A stretch of 20,094 nucleotides of DNA from HO2-45-11b sp964450915 (GCA_964450915.1 CAYVFG010000017.1:1-20094); one strand, 5' to 3'. Positions 1 to 7,909 are shown, numbered from the stretch's first letter. Made by a program: numbers and translations. Notes: generated by a model from the sequence alone, not told the origin.

Positions 1-776
1 GCGGCAAGATACAAAAGCCGATCCCGCAGGACAAAAACGGAAACGATGCCCACTATGAGCGCCAAGATACCCATGCGCAGCCTAACCCTTTGCGTCTTCG
101 AATAAAAAGGCCTTGAGAAGATACCGGCAACCCAGCCAACACCAAGCGTTCCCACACACGCAAATATCGCTCCAACGGACTGAGTGGCAAAAATGGCAAT
201 AGCCATAATACTGGCAGATACAATATATGCTGACCTTCTGAACAATACACCTCTGTATAAAGCAATAATTACTATCGGAACTATAAATAATGCCAGCGAA
301 TTTGGCACGTCGTATAGGGACGCAATCCTGGGCATCGAGCCGATTTGCAACATGCCAATTACGGACACCACTCCTCCAGATACCATCAGCGAGTCTACTA
401 TTCGCGACTTCATGCTGGGCACATGCTTTGTGGCGCTAAGTAATAAAAACGAAAAGATCATTGGAACAATGAACCAACCCTTCAAAATCCCGAGACTTAC
501 TCGTATTTCGTGAGAAATTCCAGCAGAAACACAGGCCGATACAAACAATACCGCGATAGCAATCTGGATTCCTCGCGGCATTGTTTTCACTGTTTTCACC
601 CAACTATTTCTAGTATCCGCGGAGCAAGCCCCTACGCAAGCAACTGCCAATACGGCAACCTCGAATATATTAGTTGGGATACCAAAAATCGAAAATCGGA
701 CAATATAGAGGGGGAGCATTCCCGCTAGTACCAAAAGAAATGATTCATACCACGTAGTTCGGATACCGACACTCAT
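1..776 (-). CDS. O-antigen ligase/polymerase-like membrane protein, partial (3' end outside window)
   Basis: A leftward reading frame stays open from an ATG at 776 to base 1, giving about 258 residues with no stop, so the gene is cut by the window edge. It is very hydrophobic, with several predicted membrane helices, and contains DVPNSLALFI near residue 158. That resembles the D-x-N-x-(L/F)-A-x-(F/L) loop of O-antigen ligase/polymerase (Wzy/WaaL-type) proteins. The start codon overlaps the stop of the upstream ligase-like gene as ATGA, which indicates translational coupling and is the main argument for this start. It probably polymerises or transfers lipid-linked glycan on the outer face of the membrane. 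The family call rests on hydrophobicity, one loop motif and context. A different polytopic polysaccharide enzyme is possible. Confidence 0.7.
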   Translation of the reverse strand, partial: MSVGIRTTWYESFLLVLAGMLPLYIVRFSIFGIPTNIFEVAVLAVACVGACSADTRNSWVKTVKTMPRGIQIAIAVLFVSACVSAGISHEIRVSLGILKGWFIVPMIFSFLLLSATKHVPSMKSRIVDSLMVSGGVVSVIGMLQIGSMPRIASLYDVPNSLALFIVPIVIIALYRGVLFRRSAYIVSASIMAIAIFATQSVGAIFACVGTLGVGWVAGIFSRPFYSKTQRVRLRMGILALIVGIVSVFVLRDRLLYLA

Positions 777-2005
777 AGCGTAGCGACGGCAATAATAATA
801 AATGTCATTAAAAGATGCGGGTATAACAAGCTATTTTCAAACTGTGCGTGCACAACAATAACCACCAATGACCAAAGAAAAAGTAGCGACTGGCTCCTTT
901 TATAGACGAGCCACCGCTTTCCGTGCCAGTAGACTCCAGCAATAAACGGCAGAAAAAAGAGGGCGGTGCCCATTATTCCCGTAGTCACGAGGAGGGTTAT
1001 CCCGCTATTATCAGACCCAGCCCTGGAGTGAATAGAAAAATCCTGTATCAGCCCTGCAGACTTTGCGCTGAACTGATATGCGTTATATCCGACTCCGAAC
1101 AATATGTTCGGTTCAACTAGGCGATGCCATGCATCAGTATATGCACCCGCTCGCAACGCCACAGTAGGGTCATGTACGAAAAAATGAGAAATACGGTCGG
1201 AAAATATACCGGCCATCGCAATGCATGCTATTCCACCAGCCAATATTCCGATCCACACACCCTTTTTCCAATGCGGCGCGAGCGATCCGCGCAACAGATA
1301 CGCGAACACAACCACAACACACGCTATGCTAGCGGCAATCCATGAGCTTCGAGAGCCTGTGAGAGCCAGTGCGCCCATCGATAGCGCGAGCACGGCTATA
1401 TTTCCTCGGGACCAATACAGCGCTGGCAAGATGCCCATTGCAATAAAAGCCCCAAAAAAATTCGGATCAAACCATGTTGCCACCATGCGATGAATATGCG
1501 GATCCCATCCGTTCATGTTACCCACGAGAGAGGGGAATACGACGAGCTGAGCGTAGCCAATAGAAATAAGTATGCAGTACGTCCACACAAACGCCCTTTG
1601 AGCCATTCTTGCGCTCACGAGATAGGCGAGCACGGGGAATAGGAGAGATATCGCAAGCAGGCGAAGTGCATACAATAAGGCAATCAAAAAAGAATGCACA
1701 CCCAACATGTGTTCGCGATAAGCAAGCACTGCGAATACCCATAAAAAGAACGGCACTATTGCATATGCGTACTCCTTAAGAACCTTGGAAGCCCTGGATA
1801 CGGGAATTATGCCAAATAATAATGCGACTACCCCATATATCAGTGTTCCCGTAAGAATACTATCGCTTATAAGCAAACCACCGCCCTGATTAGCTAAGGG
1901 GATGCGCCCTACCTGCCCCGCAATAACTGCTCCGCAGATGCTAATTAATACGCCAATGGATGCACGAGCCGGTATATTTTTCGTGCGATGAGATAAGTAC
2001 GCCAT
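773..2005 (-). CDS. O-antigen ligase/polymerase family membrane protein
   Basis: A 410-residue polytopic membrane protein. Hallmarks of the Wzy/WaaL family (Wzy_C) are visible: a WFDPNFFGAFIAMG loop around residue 178, ALTGSRSSWIA around residue 212, and a large extracytoplasmic loop with FGVGYNAYQF followed by HSRAGSDNS and a TTGIMG helix near residues 300-345. Such proteins use undecaprenyl-linked glycans outside the membrane, either polymerising repeat units or transferring glycan to an acceptor. The ATG at 2005 overlaps the upstream glycosyltransferase gene by 61 bases. I see no Shine-Dalgarno and no better internal start. The stop overlaps the next ligase-like gene as ATGA. Polymerase and ligase cannot be told apart from sequence. 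Confidence 0.85.
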   Translation of the reverse strand: MAYLSHRTKNIPARASIGVLISICGAVIAGQVGRIPLANQGGGLLISDSILTGTLIYGVVALLFGIIPVSRASKVLKEYAYAIVPFFLWVFAVLAYREHMLGVHSFLIALLYALRLLAISLLFPVLAYLVSARMAQRAFVWTYCILISIGYAQLVVFPSLVGNMNGWDPHIHRMVATWFDPNFFGAFIAMGILPALYWSRGNIAVLALSMGALALTGSRSSWIAASIACVVVVFAYLLRGSLAPHWKKGVWIGILAGGIACIAMAGIFSDRISHFFVHDPTVALRAGAYTDAWHRLVEPNILFGVGYNAYQFSAKSAGLIQDFSIHSRAGSDNSGITLLVTTGIMGTALFFLPFIAGVYWHGKRWLVYKRSQSLLFLWSLVVIVVHAQFENSLLYPHLLMTFIIIAVATL

Positions 2006-2715
2006 ATAAAGGGGGGATAGTACTTTTGAAAGTACCTGGTTGCAGACGCGTCGTATAGCTCTGTTTTTTTTCGAGCGTTGGCACTGCTCGCTCCGCGAAC
2101 ATGAACAACGGTCGCATTTGGGTCAATATACACATCAAATCCGCATTCTTTAACCCGTCTGCATAGATCCACATCTTCCCAATAGAGGAAAAAGCTATCA
2201 TCGAATCCGCCAATGCCCTGAAACACTCGGCGATTTACTAGAAGAGCGCCGCCTGAAACCCACCCCACCGAAACCGGCCCCGAAACACTCTTTTTGCTTC
2301 TCCGCGCCCTCATAACCATCCCAAACGGAGTTACGGTTTGGCCGAATGAATATTGCTCTGGGGAACCCTGCGCATCTACTAACATTCCGCCGACAACTCC
2401 GATTTTTTTCCTACTACTCATTACGTCCTGCATTGAAGATAGCGCCCCAGGTTTCAGATAAGCGTCCGGATTTATAAATAGAACATAATCAGTGTTCAAC
2501 AAATCTGCCCCAGTATTTGCGGCAAACCCAAACCCTCTATTCTCAGCAAGCGCAACAACTTGAACTTCCAGATTCGAAACAGTCAATTGAGTGCCATCAT
2601 CAGAATTACTATCAACAACTACAATGTCGGCTACTCCCTCGGAGCGCAGGCTATCTATACAAGCGCGCACAGTATGCTGGCTATTATACGTAACAATTAC
2701 AGACCCTATTGTCAT
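1945..2715 (-). CDS. Glycosyltransferase family 2 protein (rhamnosyltransferase-like)
   Basis: A 256-residue GT-A fold glycosyltransferase. The N-terminus begins at once with the GT2 nucleotide-binding strand (SVIVTYNS), followed by VVVDSNSDDGT at residues 32-42, a RGFGFAANTG segment at 60-69, a DXD-type metal site in INPDA at 81-85, and FFLYWEDVDLCRRV at 175-188, whose WED carries the likely catalytic base. This layout is common in rhamnosyltransferase-type GT2 enzymes that add a sugar to a growing lipid-linked glycan on the cytoplasmic face. The start overlaps the previous gene's stop as ATGA at 2712-2715, so it is likely translated as part of the polysaccharide operon. Donor and acceptor sugars cannot be read from the sequence. 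Confidence 0.9.
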   Translation of the reverse strand: MTIGSVIVTYNSQHTVRACIDSLRSEGVADIVVVDSNSDDGTQLTVSNLEVQVVALAENRGFGFAANTGADLLNTDYVLFINPDAYLKPGALSSMQDVMSSRKKIGVVGGMLVDAQGSPEQYSFGQTVTPFGMVMRARRSKKSVSGPVSVGWVSGGALLVNRRVFQGIGGFDDSFFLYWEDVDLCRRVKECGFDVYIDPNATVVHVRGASSANARKKTELYDASATRYFQKYYPPFIWRTYLIARKIYRLVHPLAY

Positions 2716-3539
2716 AGAATGTTTTTTCTATCCCGTAAGGCACGCACCACCACATCACGCCCGAGAAGGCGATGATATGCGTATCGCAACGGATTTGCTA
2801 TGCGCCAATATACACCCCAAGGAAACCCGAGACTCTCGAGAACATGCGCGCCATTTCGCACCAAATAGTACAGCTTATCGTCCGAAATCGGAGCGATAGC
2901 ATCATCGTGATGCACAGAAAGATTTGGGATTATGTTCAGATTACCCCCGAGGTCCAGAGCCCGCATACTCATCGCGATATCTTCCCAATACATAAATACG
3001 TCCGGAATATCAGAAATCTGCTCAAAAAAAGCGCGCTCCACAACCAAACATGAACCATGCACATACCCATTGCGCCGCAACTCTTGTTGCAAAGGCCGAA
3101 TATGGGCACGCCCGGTTACAACAGAAAGCTGTCCGGCAGTAGAGCCTGCAAGCGTATGAGGAGAACCTTGCGCATCCCACCATCTTTCAATTTCAAGGAT
3201 AAAATCGGCCCCTACTGTAACGTCGTTATTTAGGAGGACGAGAAGGTCGTTTGGCCGATATCCGGATTGCCTGCTTTGAAATACCCCTGCCTTTAGCCCG
3301 CCAAGATATCCTCTATTATCGATGTCATTATCGATAACAATAATATCGTCTGGCACGCGAGTATTACTCTTCAGCGAATCCACGAGAGTAGCAGTATCTT
3401 TTTTGTTTCCAAAATGGACAATAATCACGATTATCGATCTTCTTTGTGGAATTATTGTGGATAAGTCTGTGGATAATCCACTATTTTTCGTGAACATGTT
3501 GGGTATTCGTTCAATTTTTCTCTTTATATAGCCGTTCAT
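2712..3539 (-). CDS. Glycosyltransferase family 2 protein with N-terminal extension
   Basis: A 275-residue GT2 enzyme. The catalytic domain starts only near residue 35 (SIIVIIVHFGN). It has IIVIDNDIDNRGYLGG at 66-81, a DXD-like NND at 104-106, and MYWEDIAMSMR around 183-193 with the WED motif, then a histidine-rich VHHDD segment. The first 34 residues are an extension not expected in this family. Its DNA carries two perfect DnaA boxes, listed separately. The start is supported by an ATGA overlap with the upstream gene at 3536-3539, although translation from a later start cannot be excluded. It sits between two other GT2 genes and probably adds a different sugar to the same repeat unit. Confidence 0.85.
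   Translation of the reverse strand: MNGYIKRKIERIPNMFTKNSGLSTDLSTIIPQRRSIIVIIVHFGNKKDTATLVDSLKSNTRVPDDIIVIDNDIDNRGYLGGLKAGVFQSRQSGYRPNDLLVLLNNDVTVGADFILEIERWWDAQGSPHTLAGSTAGQLSVVTGRAHIRPLQQELRRNGYVHGSCLVVERAFFEQISDIPDVFMYWEDIAMSMRALDLGGNLNIIPNLSVHHDDAIAPISDDKLYYLVRNGAHVLESLGFPWGVYWRIANPLRYAYHRLLGRDVVVRALRDRKNIL
3445..3476 (-). promoter_or_regulatory. DnaA-box cluster inside a glycosyltransferase gene
   Basis: Two perfect TTATCCACA boxes, read on the minus strand, lie at 3456-3464 and 3468-3476, twelve bases apart. A partial copy retaining TCCACA sits at 3445-3453, keeping the same spacing of about one helical turn. They fall in codons for the non-conserved N-terminal extension of the glycosyltransferase (residues about 22-29, giving an LST-x-LST repeat). 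The only other perfect copies I found flank dnaA. A titration or regulatory site for DnaA is plausible. Function is inferred only from sequence match and spacing. Confidence 0.5.
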
Positions 3540-4444
3540 AAAGTTTTTCTTTTCAACAGCTCAGACGAATGGAATACCCCGTACCAAAACTCTCCTGCGA
3601 TTATAATCTGGAATATTCTTGGAATATTTACTTTGTTGCCCATTTTTTCCATTATATGCATGCAACAGAAGCGAGCTCCGGAATACCAGTATAGACTGTG
3701 TTTCAGCTTTCGAATCGAATTTGTGTTCACTCGATATCTCTGAGCTCCGATAATGCGCTGCCGCCATAGGAGTTGCTTCGCAGAATAAACATGCTGATGC
3801 AGCCCAATAGCATTATGAAGAACATGCAATTGCGCGCCCTTCCCCTTGAGGCGACTACCTAATTCCAAATCCTCCCATCCATATTCAGTAAACTTCTCTG
3901 AAAAGAGGTTTTCTTGTATAAAAGATCTTTTTATTGATACGTGGGATCCATAGAAAAAACTATCCGGATCGCACGTTCTTGCGCCCAACAATGCGTCGTA
4001 ATCATTCTGCTGACCTCCGTGAGTCATCCACTCCATAAAGGGTGTTGGGCGTATCCTGGGATCCCACAGTACGTACCCTAATGCAATGTCTTGGGCATCC
4101 TGATGCCGGGTATGAAATTCTAAATGAAGCGCCAAGGCATGGGGGCGCAATAGGATATCGTCAGCTAATAACAATATAATCTCTGCCTGGGAACGATTAA
4201 TACCTGCGTTACGCGCACCAGAGCGTCCAAGGTGCGGTAGAGGAAGGATGATTGGCGGTATCCATTGACCAGCCCACGCAAACGCATCAACAGTTGTCCG
4301 AGTGGAGCTCGAGGAACCATCGTCGCACACAATAATGCGAACCTGCCAAGAATCCGGAATTCGCTGAGCATGCAACGCATATAATACTTCCCGCAACGAA
4401 TGTGCTCTCTTATAGGTAGGCAGAATAATATCGCACGTCTTCAC
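3536..4444 (-). CDS. Glycosyltransferase family 2 protein
   Basis: A 302-residue GT2 enzyme counted from a GTG at 4444. That start overlaps the flippase stop as GTGA and places the first GT strand (CDIILPTYKR) directly at the N-terminus, as the family expects. An ATG at 4489 would add 15 residues and overlap the flippase by 49 bases. Neither has a clear ribosome binding site. Motifs with GTG numbering: VCDDGSSSS at 39-47, GRSGARNAGI at 73-82, an ADD metal site at 94-96, and YGWEDLELGSRL at 188-199, which matches the acceptor/base region of GT2 enzymes such as those with a C-terminal Glyco_transf_7-like part. A basic, aromatic tail follows. It likely extends the lipid-linked glycan in the cytoplasm. 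Confidence 0.87.
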   Translation of the reverse strand: MKTCDIILPTYKRAHSLREVLYALHAQRIPDSWQVRIIVCDDGSSSSTRTTVDAFAWAGQWIPPIILPLPHLGRSGARNAGINRSQAEIILLLADDILLRPHALALHLEFHTRHQDAQDIALGYVLWDPRIRPTPFMEWMTHGGQQNDYDALLGARTCDPDSFFYGSHVSIKRSFIQENLFSEKFTEYGWEDLELGSRLKGKGAQLHVLHNAIGLHQHVYSAKQLLWRQRIIGAQRYRVNTNSIRKLKHSLYWYSGARFCCMHIMEKMGNKVNIPRIFQIIIAGEFWYGVFHSSELLKRKTL

Positions 4445-5874
4445 ACTCCCTTTGCGGAGCGAAGAAGATTGGTTGTTGACTGGCTCCATACCCCATTAGT
4501 GTATCCGAGGATCGCATACACCGCACAAACACATGCAATTCTGCCAGCTACGGGCACGGATGCAGGCAATATGTAGCTAGCAGCGAGCGCAGCACTACAA
4601 ATTGCCGCAATCTTCACCAACTGCGCCGGCGCAATGCTCCACCTAATGCGCTCATACACTAAATACGACGCTACGCTGGTAGCCACCCCTTCAGTTATGA
4701 CCGTAATCCAGGCTGCTCCGATTGCGCCAAAATGGGGGATAAAGACAAGATTCGCGAAAATATTGCCAACAGCCAGACCCGCATACAGCAACAAAAGATT
4801 CTTTTGTTGTCGCAACGCAATCAACACAAACCCAAGTATATTTCCGATAAACATGATTCCGGCTGCCCAAGCCAGTACTCCAAGAATAGGCCCAGCTGGT
4901 GCAAACGCATGGCCGGAAATAAGAACAACAAGGCTTTTTGCATACATAACAAGAATACCGACCACCGGCAGCGCAAGCGAAGCGGATAAGAAGAGCGCCT
5001 GCTCTACGAAGCCTCTTGAGAGATTATGATTTTTCTTATGCAGCGCAGAGCTGATATGGGGCAATACAAGACCCCCAAGCATTGCAGGGAAAAATAGCGT
5101 ATTCTCTATGACGCGATACGCTAGTGCATACCAACCAACCTCTTGCGAGGTGCGAAACATAGCCAGCATGACTGTATCGATCCTAAAATAAATCACATTG
5201 AGCACTAAAAGTGCTCCTACCGGCAAAGAAATTTTGATGATCTTCCTCCATACAGCAGGAGACACCGTCGGAATAATGGTTTTTTTATCTGGCGCTAAGA
5301 TAATATAGGCGCCGCACGAAACAATAAGGCCGAATGAGAATGCGGCAGCGACACCAATCGCATGAACGGGAACATGCCCAGCTCCTATAAACAGCATAAT
5401 TAATACCCCAATTTGAGCAAATCTCCCTAAGACGTCGCTAATAGTCGCTCTCCACACAACGCCTCTTGCTTGAAAAACGCTCAATAACAGCTGACTGATC
5501 GATTGAGCAGAAAACCCAGCGGCAAATACGATAAATAAGGGGAGATACGGTCTCAATGATGGAACAAGCAGCAACGCAATTGCGCCAAAAATATATACGC
5601 CCGCTAAAAAAACACTTCTGAGCGACATAATATGCCCGAAGAGAATGTCCGCATGCTCTGCTCCGCGCCCAAGCTCTCGGCTCGCCGTAAGATACAATCC
5701 GAAATCAGCAACTAATTGCAAAAATGTTCCAATCGTTGCGATGAATGCATACTGGCCGAATTCCTGAGCTCCTAATAGGCGAGTCATGAGAGCAGTGGCG
5801 CCCAGGCCCAGCACCAACGTAACAAGCCTGCCAACAAGCGCGACGGAGCTATTTAACAATACCGACTGCGCCAT
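4441..5874 (-). CDS. Polysaccharide flippase (Wzx/MurJ-like, MOP superfamily)
   Basis: A 477-residue protein made almost entirely of hydrophobic helices, about 12-14 membrane spans. The N-terminus has the signature of the polysaccharide synthesis/transport family: an SSVALVGRLVTLVLGLG helix followed by TRLLGAQEFGQYAFIAT and a short ASRELGRG loop. The length fits Wzx or PST-type transporters. It should move undecaprenyl-linked repeat units across the membrane to the ligase/polymerase-like proteins encoded downstream. MurJ (lipid II flippase) belongs to the same superfamily and cannot be fully excluded, but the neighbours favour a surface glycan. The ATG at 5874 directly abuts the jag stop codon (TAAATG), and the 3' end overlaps the next glycosyltransferase gene. 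Confidence 0.9.
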   Translation of the reverse strand: MAQSVLLNSSVALVGRLVTLVLGLGATALMTRLLGAQEFGQYAFIATIGTFLQLVADFGLYLTASRELGRGAEHADILFGHIMSLRSVFLAGVYIFGAIALLLVPSLRPYLPLFIVFAAGFSAQSISQLLLSVFQARGVVWRATISDVLGRFAQIGVLIMLFIGAGHVPVHAIGVAAAFSFGLIVSCGAYIILAPDKKTIIPTVSPAVWRKIIKISLPVGALLVLNVIYFRIDTVMLAMFRTSQEVGWYALAYRVIENTLFFPAMLGGLVLPHISSALHKKNHNLSRGFVEQALFLSASLALPVVGILVMYAKSLVVLISGHAFAPAGPILGVLAWAAGIMFIGNILGFVLIALRQQKNLLLLYAGLAVGNIFANLVFIPHFGAIGAAWITVITEGVATSVASYLVYERIRWSIAPAQLVKIAAICSAALAASYILPASVPVAGRIACVCAVYAILGYTNGVWSQSTTNLLRSAKGV

Positions 5875-6348
5875 TTATAAAAATATTGGACGCACAACCA
5901 CTCTGCGGGACATGCCTTCGCCCAAGCTTTCAGTTCGCACATCCTTATAGCCTGCAAGCGCCGTATGGACCGCTCGACGATCAACAGCGTTCATGGGCGC
6001 AAGCTCGACCGCAAGGCCCGTTTTCTGCGCCTTGCGCGCCGTTTCTTCCGCTAAACCAGCTAAACCCTTTTCTCGACGAGCGCGATACCCATTTACATCA
6101 ACAAGAATGCGCATATCTGCCTGCATATTCTTTTTCAGCATACAGCGCACAATATGCTGAAACGCATACAGATGAGCGCCTTGTGTTCCTATAAGGATAC
6201 TTCCTAATCCTTCGGTAGCAATCGATATTAACAGCGTATCCGCTTCCGGAAAGCTGCAAGACACTTGTGCACCCTCTATCCCCATTACTTCCAACACCCT
6301 GCGAACGTGTTCCGCTATCAAAATACCTGCTGAGTCGTCCGGTTGCAT
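5875..6348 (-). CDS. jag: Jag/KhpB-like RNA-binding protein (KH + R3H)
   Basis: A 157-residue protein counted from ATG 6348. It has an N-terminal helix with a VRRVLEVMGIEG segment, then a KH-type domain with the GxxG loop GTQG at residues 54-57. An R3H domain follows, with an R-x-x-x-H motif (R124, H128), and the ending TESLGEGMSRRVVVRP is typical of Jag. Longer reading is possible, from TTG 6384 (which would overlap the yidC stop as TTGA) or from 6468 (88-base overlap with yidC). The extra residues do not look like Jag, so I chose the ATG. Jag/KhpB binds RNA and influences cell division and envelope synthesis in Gram-positive bacteria. Its place after yidC is conserved in many bacteria. Confidence 0.9.
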   Translation of the reverse strand: MQPDDSAGILIAEHVRRVLEVMGIEGAQVSCSFPEADTLLISIATEGLGSILIGTQGAHLYAFQHIVRCMLKKNMQADMRILVDVNGYRARREKGLAGLAEETARKAQKTGLAVELAPMNAVDRRAVHTALAGYKDVRTESLGEGMSRRVVVRPIFL

Positions 6349-6380
6349 ATGTTGCACAGTATGCAAAAACCTCAAAAATA

Positions 6381-7133
6381 TCAAATGTTCGGCGGATTGC
6401 TCGTTAAGTGCAAAGTCCTGCGAACAATAACCTGCTGAATGATTCCGAACAACGTTGAAACGGCCCAATATAATGCGAGAGCGGCGGGAAGCCGAAGTGC
6501 TATAAAAATAGTCATCGCCGGGAAAATATACATCATGTTTTTTTGCATCGATGCCATCATCGCGGCAGTTTCTTCATTTGCCCCAGGCTGCGCCTGCTGC
6601 TGAGGAGCCAAGAATTTCATCTGAATGAATTGAAGTGCGCCAGCAATTACTCCAAGCAAAAGGCTTGGGCTATTTAAGTTAATCCCCAAGAATGCAAAGC
6701 TAAGTACCGCCGGATGCGCTACGAATGAATATAAATAGTGATACGTACTTGGCGTTAATCCTGAAAAAAATACTCTGTAGAGGGCGAGCAAGATGGGGAG
6801 CTGAATAATAAGAGGCAGGCATCCCGAAGCAGGATTAACCCCAGCTTCTTTATAAATGCGCATCGTCTCCTCCGCATGCTTTGCCTTATCGTCTTTATGT
6901 TTTATCTTCGCTTCGTCCAACTGAGATTGTATCGACTTCATTTTTTCCTGATTTTTCTGCATCGCTTTTGCCTGGTGCAAAAAAGAAGGCAGCAATATAA
7001 GGCGAACAATAATTGTGACCACAATAATAGCCCAGCCTACTGCGTGACCCGGGGTAATATTAGTAATGCCGATCAATAAATTCAGCAGAGGCCGAAAAAG
7101 TCCTTCTATATAAATTATGGAGATAATATTCAT
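6381..7133 (-). CDS. yidC: Membrane protein insertase YidC (Oxa1 family)
   Basis: A 250-residue YidC of the short type, without the large periplasmic domain of E. coli YidC. After a first hydrophobic segment comes a helix with the conserved groove arginine (R44 in VVTIIVRLILLP), then a highly charged cytoplasmic hairpin (about 50-95, Lys/Glu/Gln-rich). Next is GVNPASGCLPLIIQLPILLALY (98-119), and the last helices lie around 201-234. YidC inserts membrane proteins alone or with SecYEG. The ATG at 7133 overlaps the yidD stop as ATGA. A weak AAGG lies upstream of the start. The gene order rpmH-rnpA-yidD-yidC-jag is the classic one near dnaA. Confidence 0.96.
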   Translation of the reverse strand: MNIISIIYIEGLFRPLLNLLIGITNITPGHAVGWAIIVVTIIVRLILLPSFLHQAKAMQKNQEKMKSIQSQLDEAKIKHKDDKAKHAEETMRIYKEAGVNPASGCLPLIIQLPILLALYRVFFSGLTPSTYHYLYSFVAHPAVLSFAFLGINLNSPSLLLGVIAGALQFIQMKFLAPQQQAQPGANEETAAMMASMQKNMMYIFPAMTIFIALRLPAALALYWAVSTLFGIIQQVIVRRTLHLTSNPPNI

Positions 7134-7375
7134 AGCGCCTTACTAAATGGATTACATGATAAAACCCTCTTCGCACCCATCCAAATACCTTGGAATCCGT
7201 GCTCTTTAATCGCATGGGCGGTGTACTGGGAGCATGTTGGGTAAAACCTGCACACCGGTCCGCCATACACATACTTCAATGGGCCATGGTCTGGAGATAG
7301 CGTGCGTTGGTACACAAAGATAGCAGCCAACAAACCCTTTATTATCACCCTATGCAACGCCTTGAAGAATTCCAT
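7130..7375 (-). CDS. yidD: Membrane protein insertion efficiency factor YidD
   Basis: An 81-residue protein counted from ATG 7375. A TTG at 7393 in the same frame would add six residues. The family signature is complete: YQRTLSPDHGP, then CRFYPTCSQY with two cysteines (C42, C48), an AIKEHGFQGIWMGAKR stretch, and a third cysteine in SCNPF (C74). YidD is a small membrane-associated protein that assists YidC-dependent insertion. The gene overlaps the end of rnpA by 26 bases and overlaps the start of yidC as ATGA, so the three are tightly coupled. Confidence 0.95.
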   Translation of the reverse strand: MEFFKALHRVIIKGLLAAIFVYQRTLSPDHGPLKYVYGGPVCRFYPTCSQYTAHAIKEHGFQGIWMGAKRVLSCNPFSKAL

Positions 7376-7688
7376 AATATAGCTCTCGTACAAGACTATT
7401 AAAGTCCATATGTAATATTACACTATCCGTGCCCACAATCACGATGTTGCAAGGCGCTTTTATTGCCGGCAAAATCTGCGCGCAGGCGGCCCGCAGCCTT
7501 CTTTGGGCCATATGCCGTTTAACAGCAGATGCGTGAACGCGCTTTCCAACGATACAAGCCGAGCGGACATCGCCCCCTGGGACAGACTTTACATAGATGT
7601 CACAAAACGCTACACGAAAACGCGCTCCGTATCGGAGCGTTTCCATAATCTCAACTGAGTCCCGCAGCCTATTTTGGGGCTGCAACAT
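7350..7688 (-). CDS. rnpA: Ribonuclease P protein component
   Basis: A 112-residue basic protein counted from ATG 7688. The defining RNR-type motif is present as KRVHASAVKRHMAQRRLRAA around residues 49-68, preceded by a Phe/aromatic-rich strand region that binds pre-tRNA leaders. RnpA is the protein subunit of RNase P, which matures tRNA 5' ends. A TTG at 7694 overlaps the rpmH stop as TTGA and would add two residues, so either start is possible. Position directly after rpmH supports the call. The 3' end runs 26 bases into yidD. Confidence 0.93.
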   Translation of the reverse strand: MLQPQNRLRDSVEIMETLRYGARFRVAFCDIYVKSVPGGDVRSACIVGKRVHASAVKRHMAQRRLRAACAQILPAIKAPCNIVIVGTDSVILHMDFNSLVRELYYGILQGVA

Positions 7689-7690
7689 AA

Positions 7691-7831
7691 TCAAGAAGTC
7701 TTAACCGCAAGGCGAGCGCGCCCTCGTTTTCTTCGGCGAGCAAGTACGCCTTGGTGCTTTTTCTTGCGAATCAGAAAACCAAACCGACGAGCTCGGCGAC
7801 GCTTACTTGGTTGGTAGGTACGTTTTGGCAT
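7691..7831 (-). CDS. rpmH: Large ribosomal subunit protein bL34
   Basis: A 46-residue, strongly basic protein. MPKRTYQPSKRRRARRFGF at the N-terminus and VLARRRKRGRARLAV near the C-terminus are diagnostic of L34. The frame is open further upstream, but the ATG at 7831 gives the canonical N-terminus. A short GGGA lies just before the start. This is the first gene of the leftward operon that leads into rnpA, yidD, yidC, jag and the polysaccharide genes. A promoter-like sequence sits immediately upstream. Confidence 0.97.
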   Translation of the reverse strand: MPKRTYQPSKRRRARRFGFLIRKKKHQGVLARRRKRGRARLAVKTS

Positions 7832-7844
7832 TTCCCAATGATGC

Positions 7845-7873
7845 TTTATAGGCGCTATAAAGTCAATAGTCAG
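7845..7873 (-). promoter_or_regulatory. Putative sigma-70 promoter for the rpmH operon
   Basis: On the minus strand a CTGACT (7868-7873) and a TATAAA (7845-7850) are separated by exactly 17 bases, matching -35/-10 consensus at 4 and 5 of 6 positions. The predicted transcript would start about 7 bases before the rpmH ATG, giving a very short leader. A second TTGACT lies at 7861-7866 but has no well-spaced -10. Confidence 0.45.
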
Positions 7874-7909
7874 GACCCTCAACTATTTTTTGCACACATT
7901 ATTAACACC

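Noticed and set aside
184..728. Two plus-strand open frames of 109 and 72 residues at the left edge
   Set aside because: They lie antisense to a continuous leftward membrane-protein frame that starts with an ATGA overlap and carries an O-antigen ligase-like motif. The plus-strand translations show no recognisable domain.
4634..5029. A 131-residue plus-strand open frame
   Set aside because: It is antisense to the flippase gene, and its composition is what the reverse of a hydrophobic gene produces.
6349..6468. A longer Jag N-terminus starting at 6468
   Set aside because: It would overlap yidC by 88 bases, and the added residues do not resemble Jag family N-termini.
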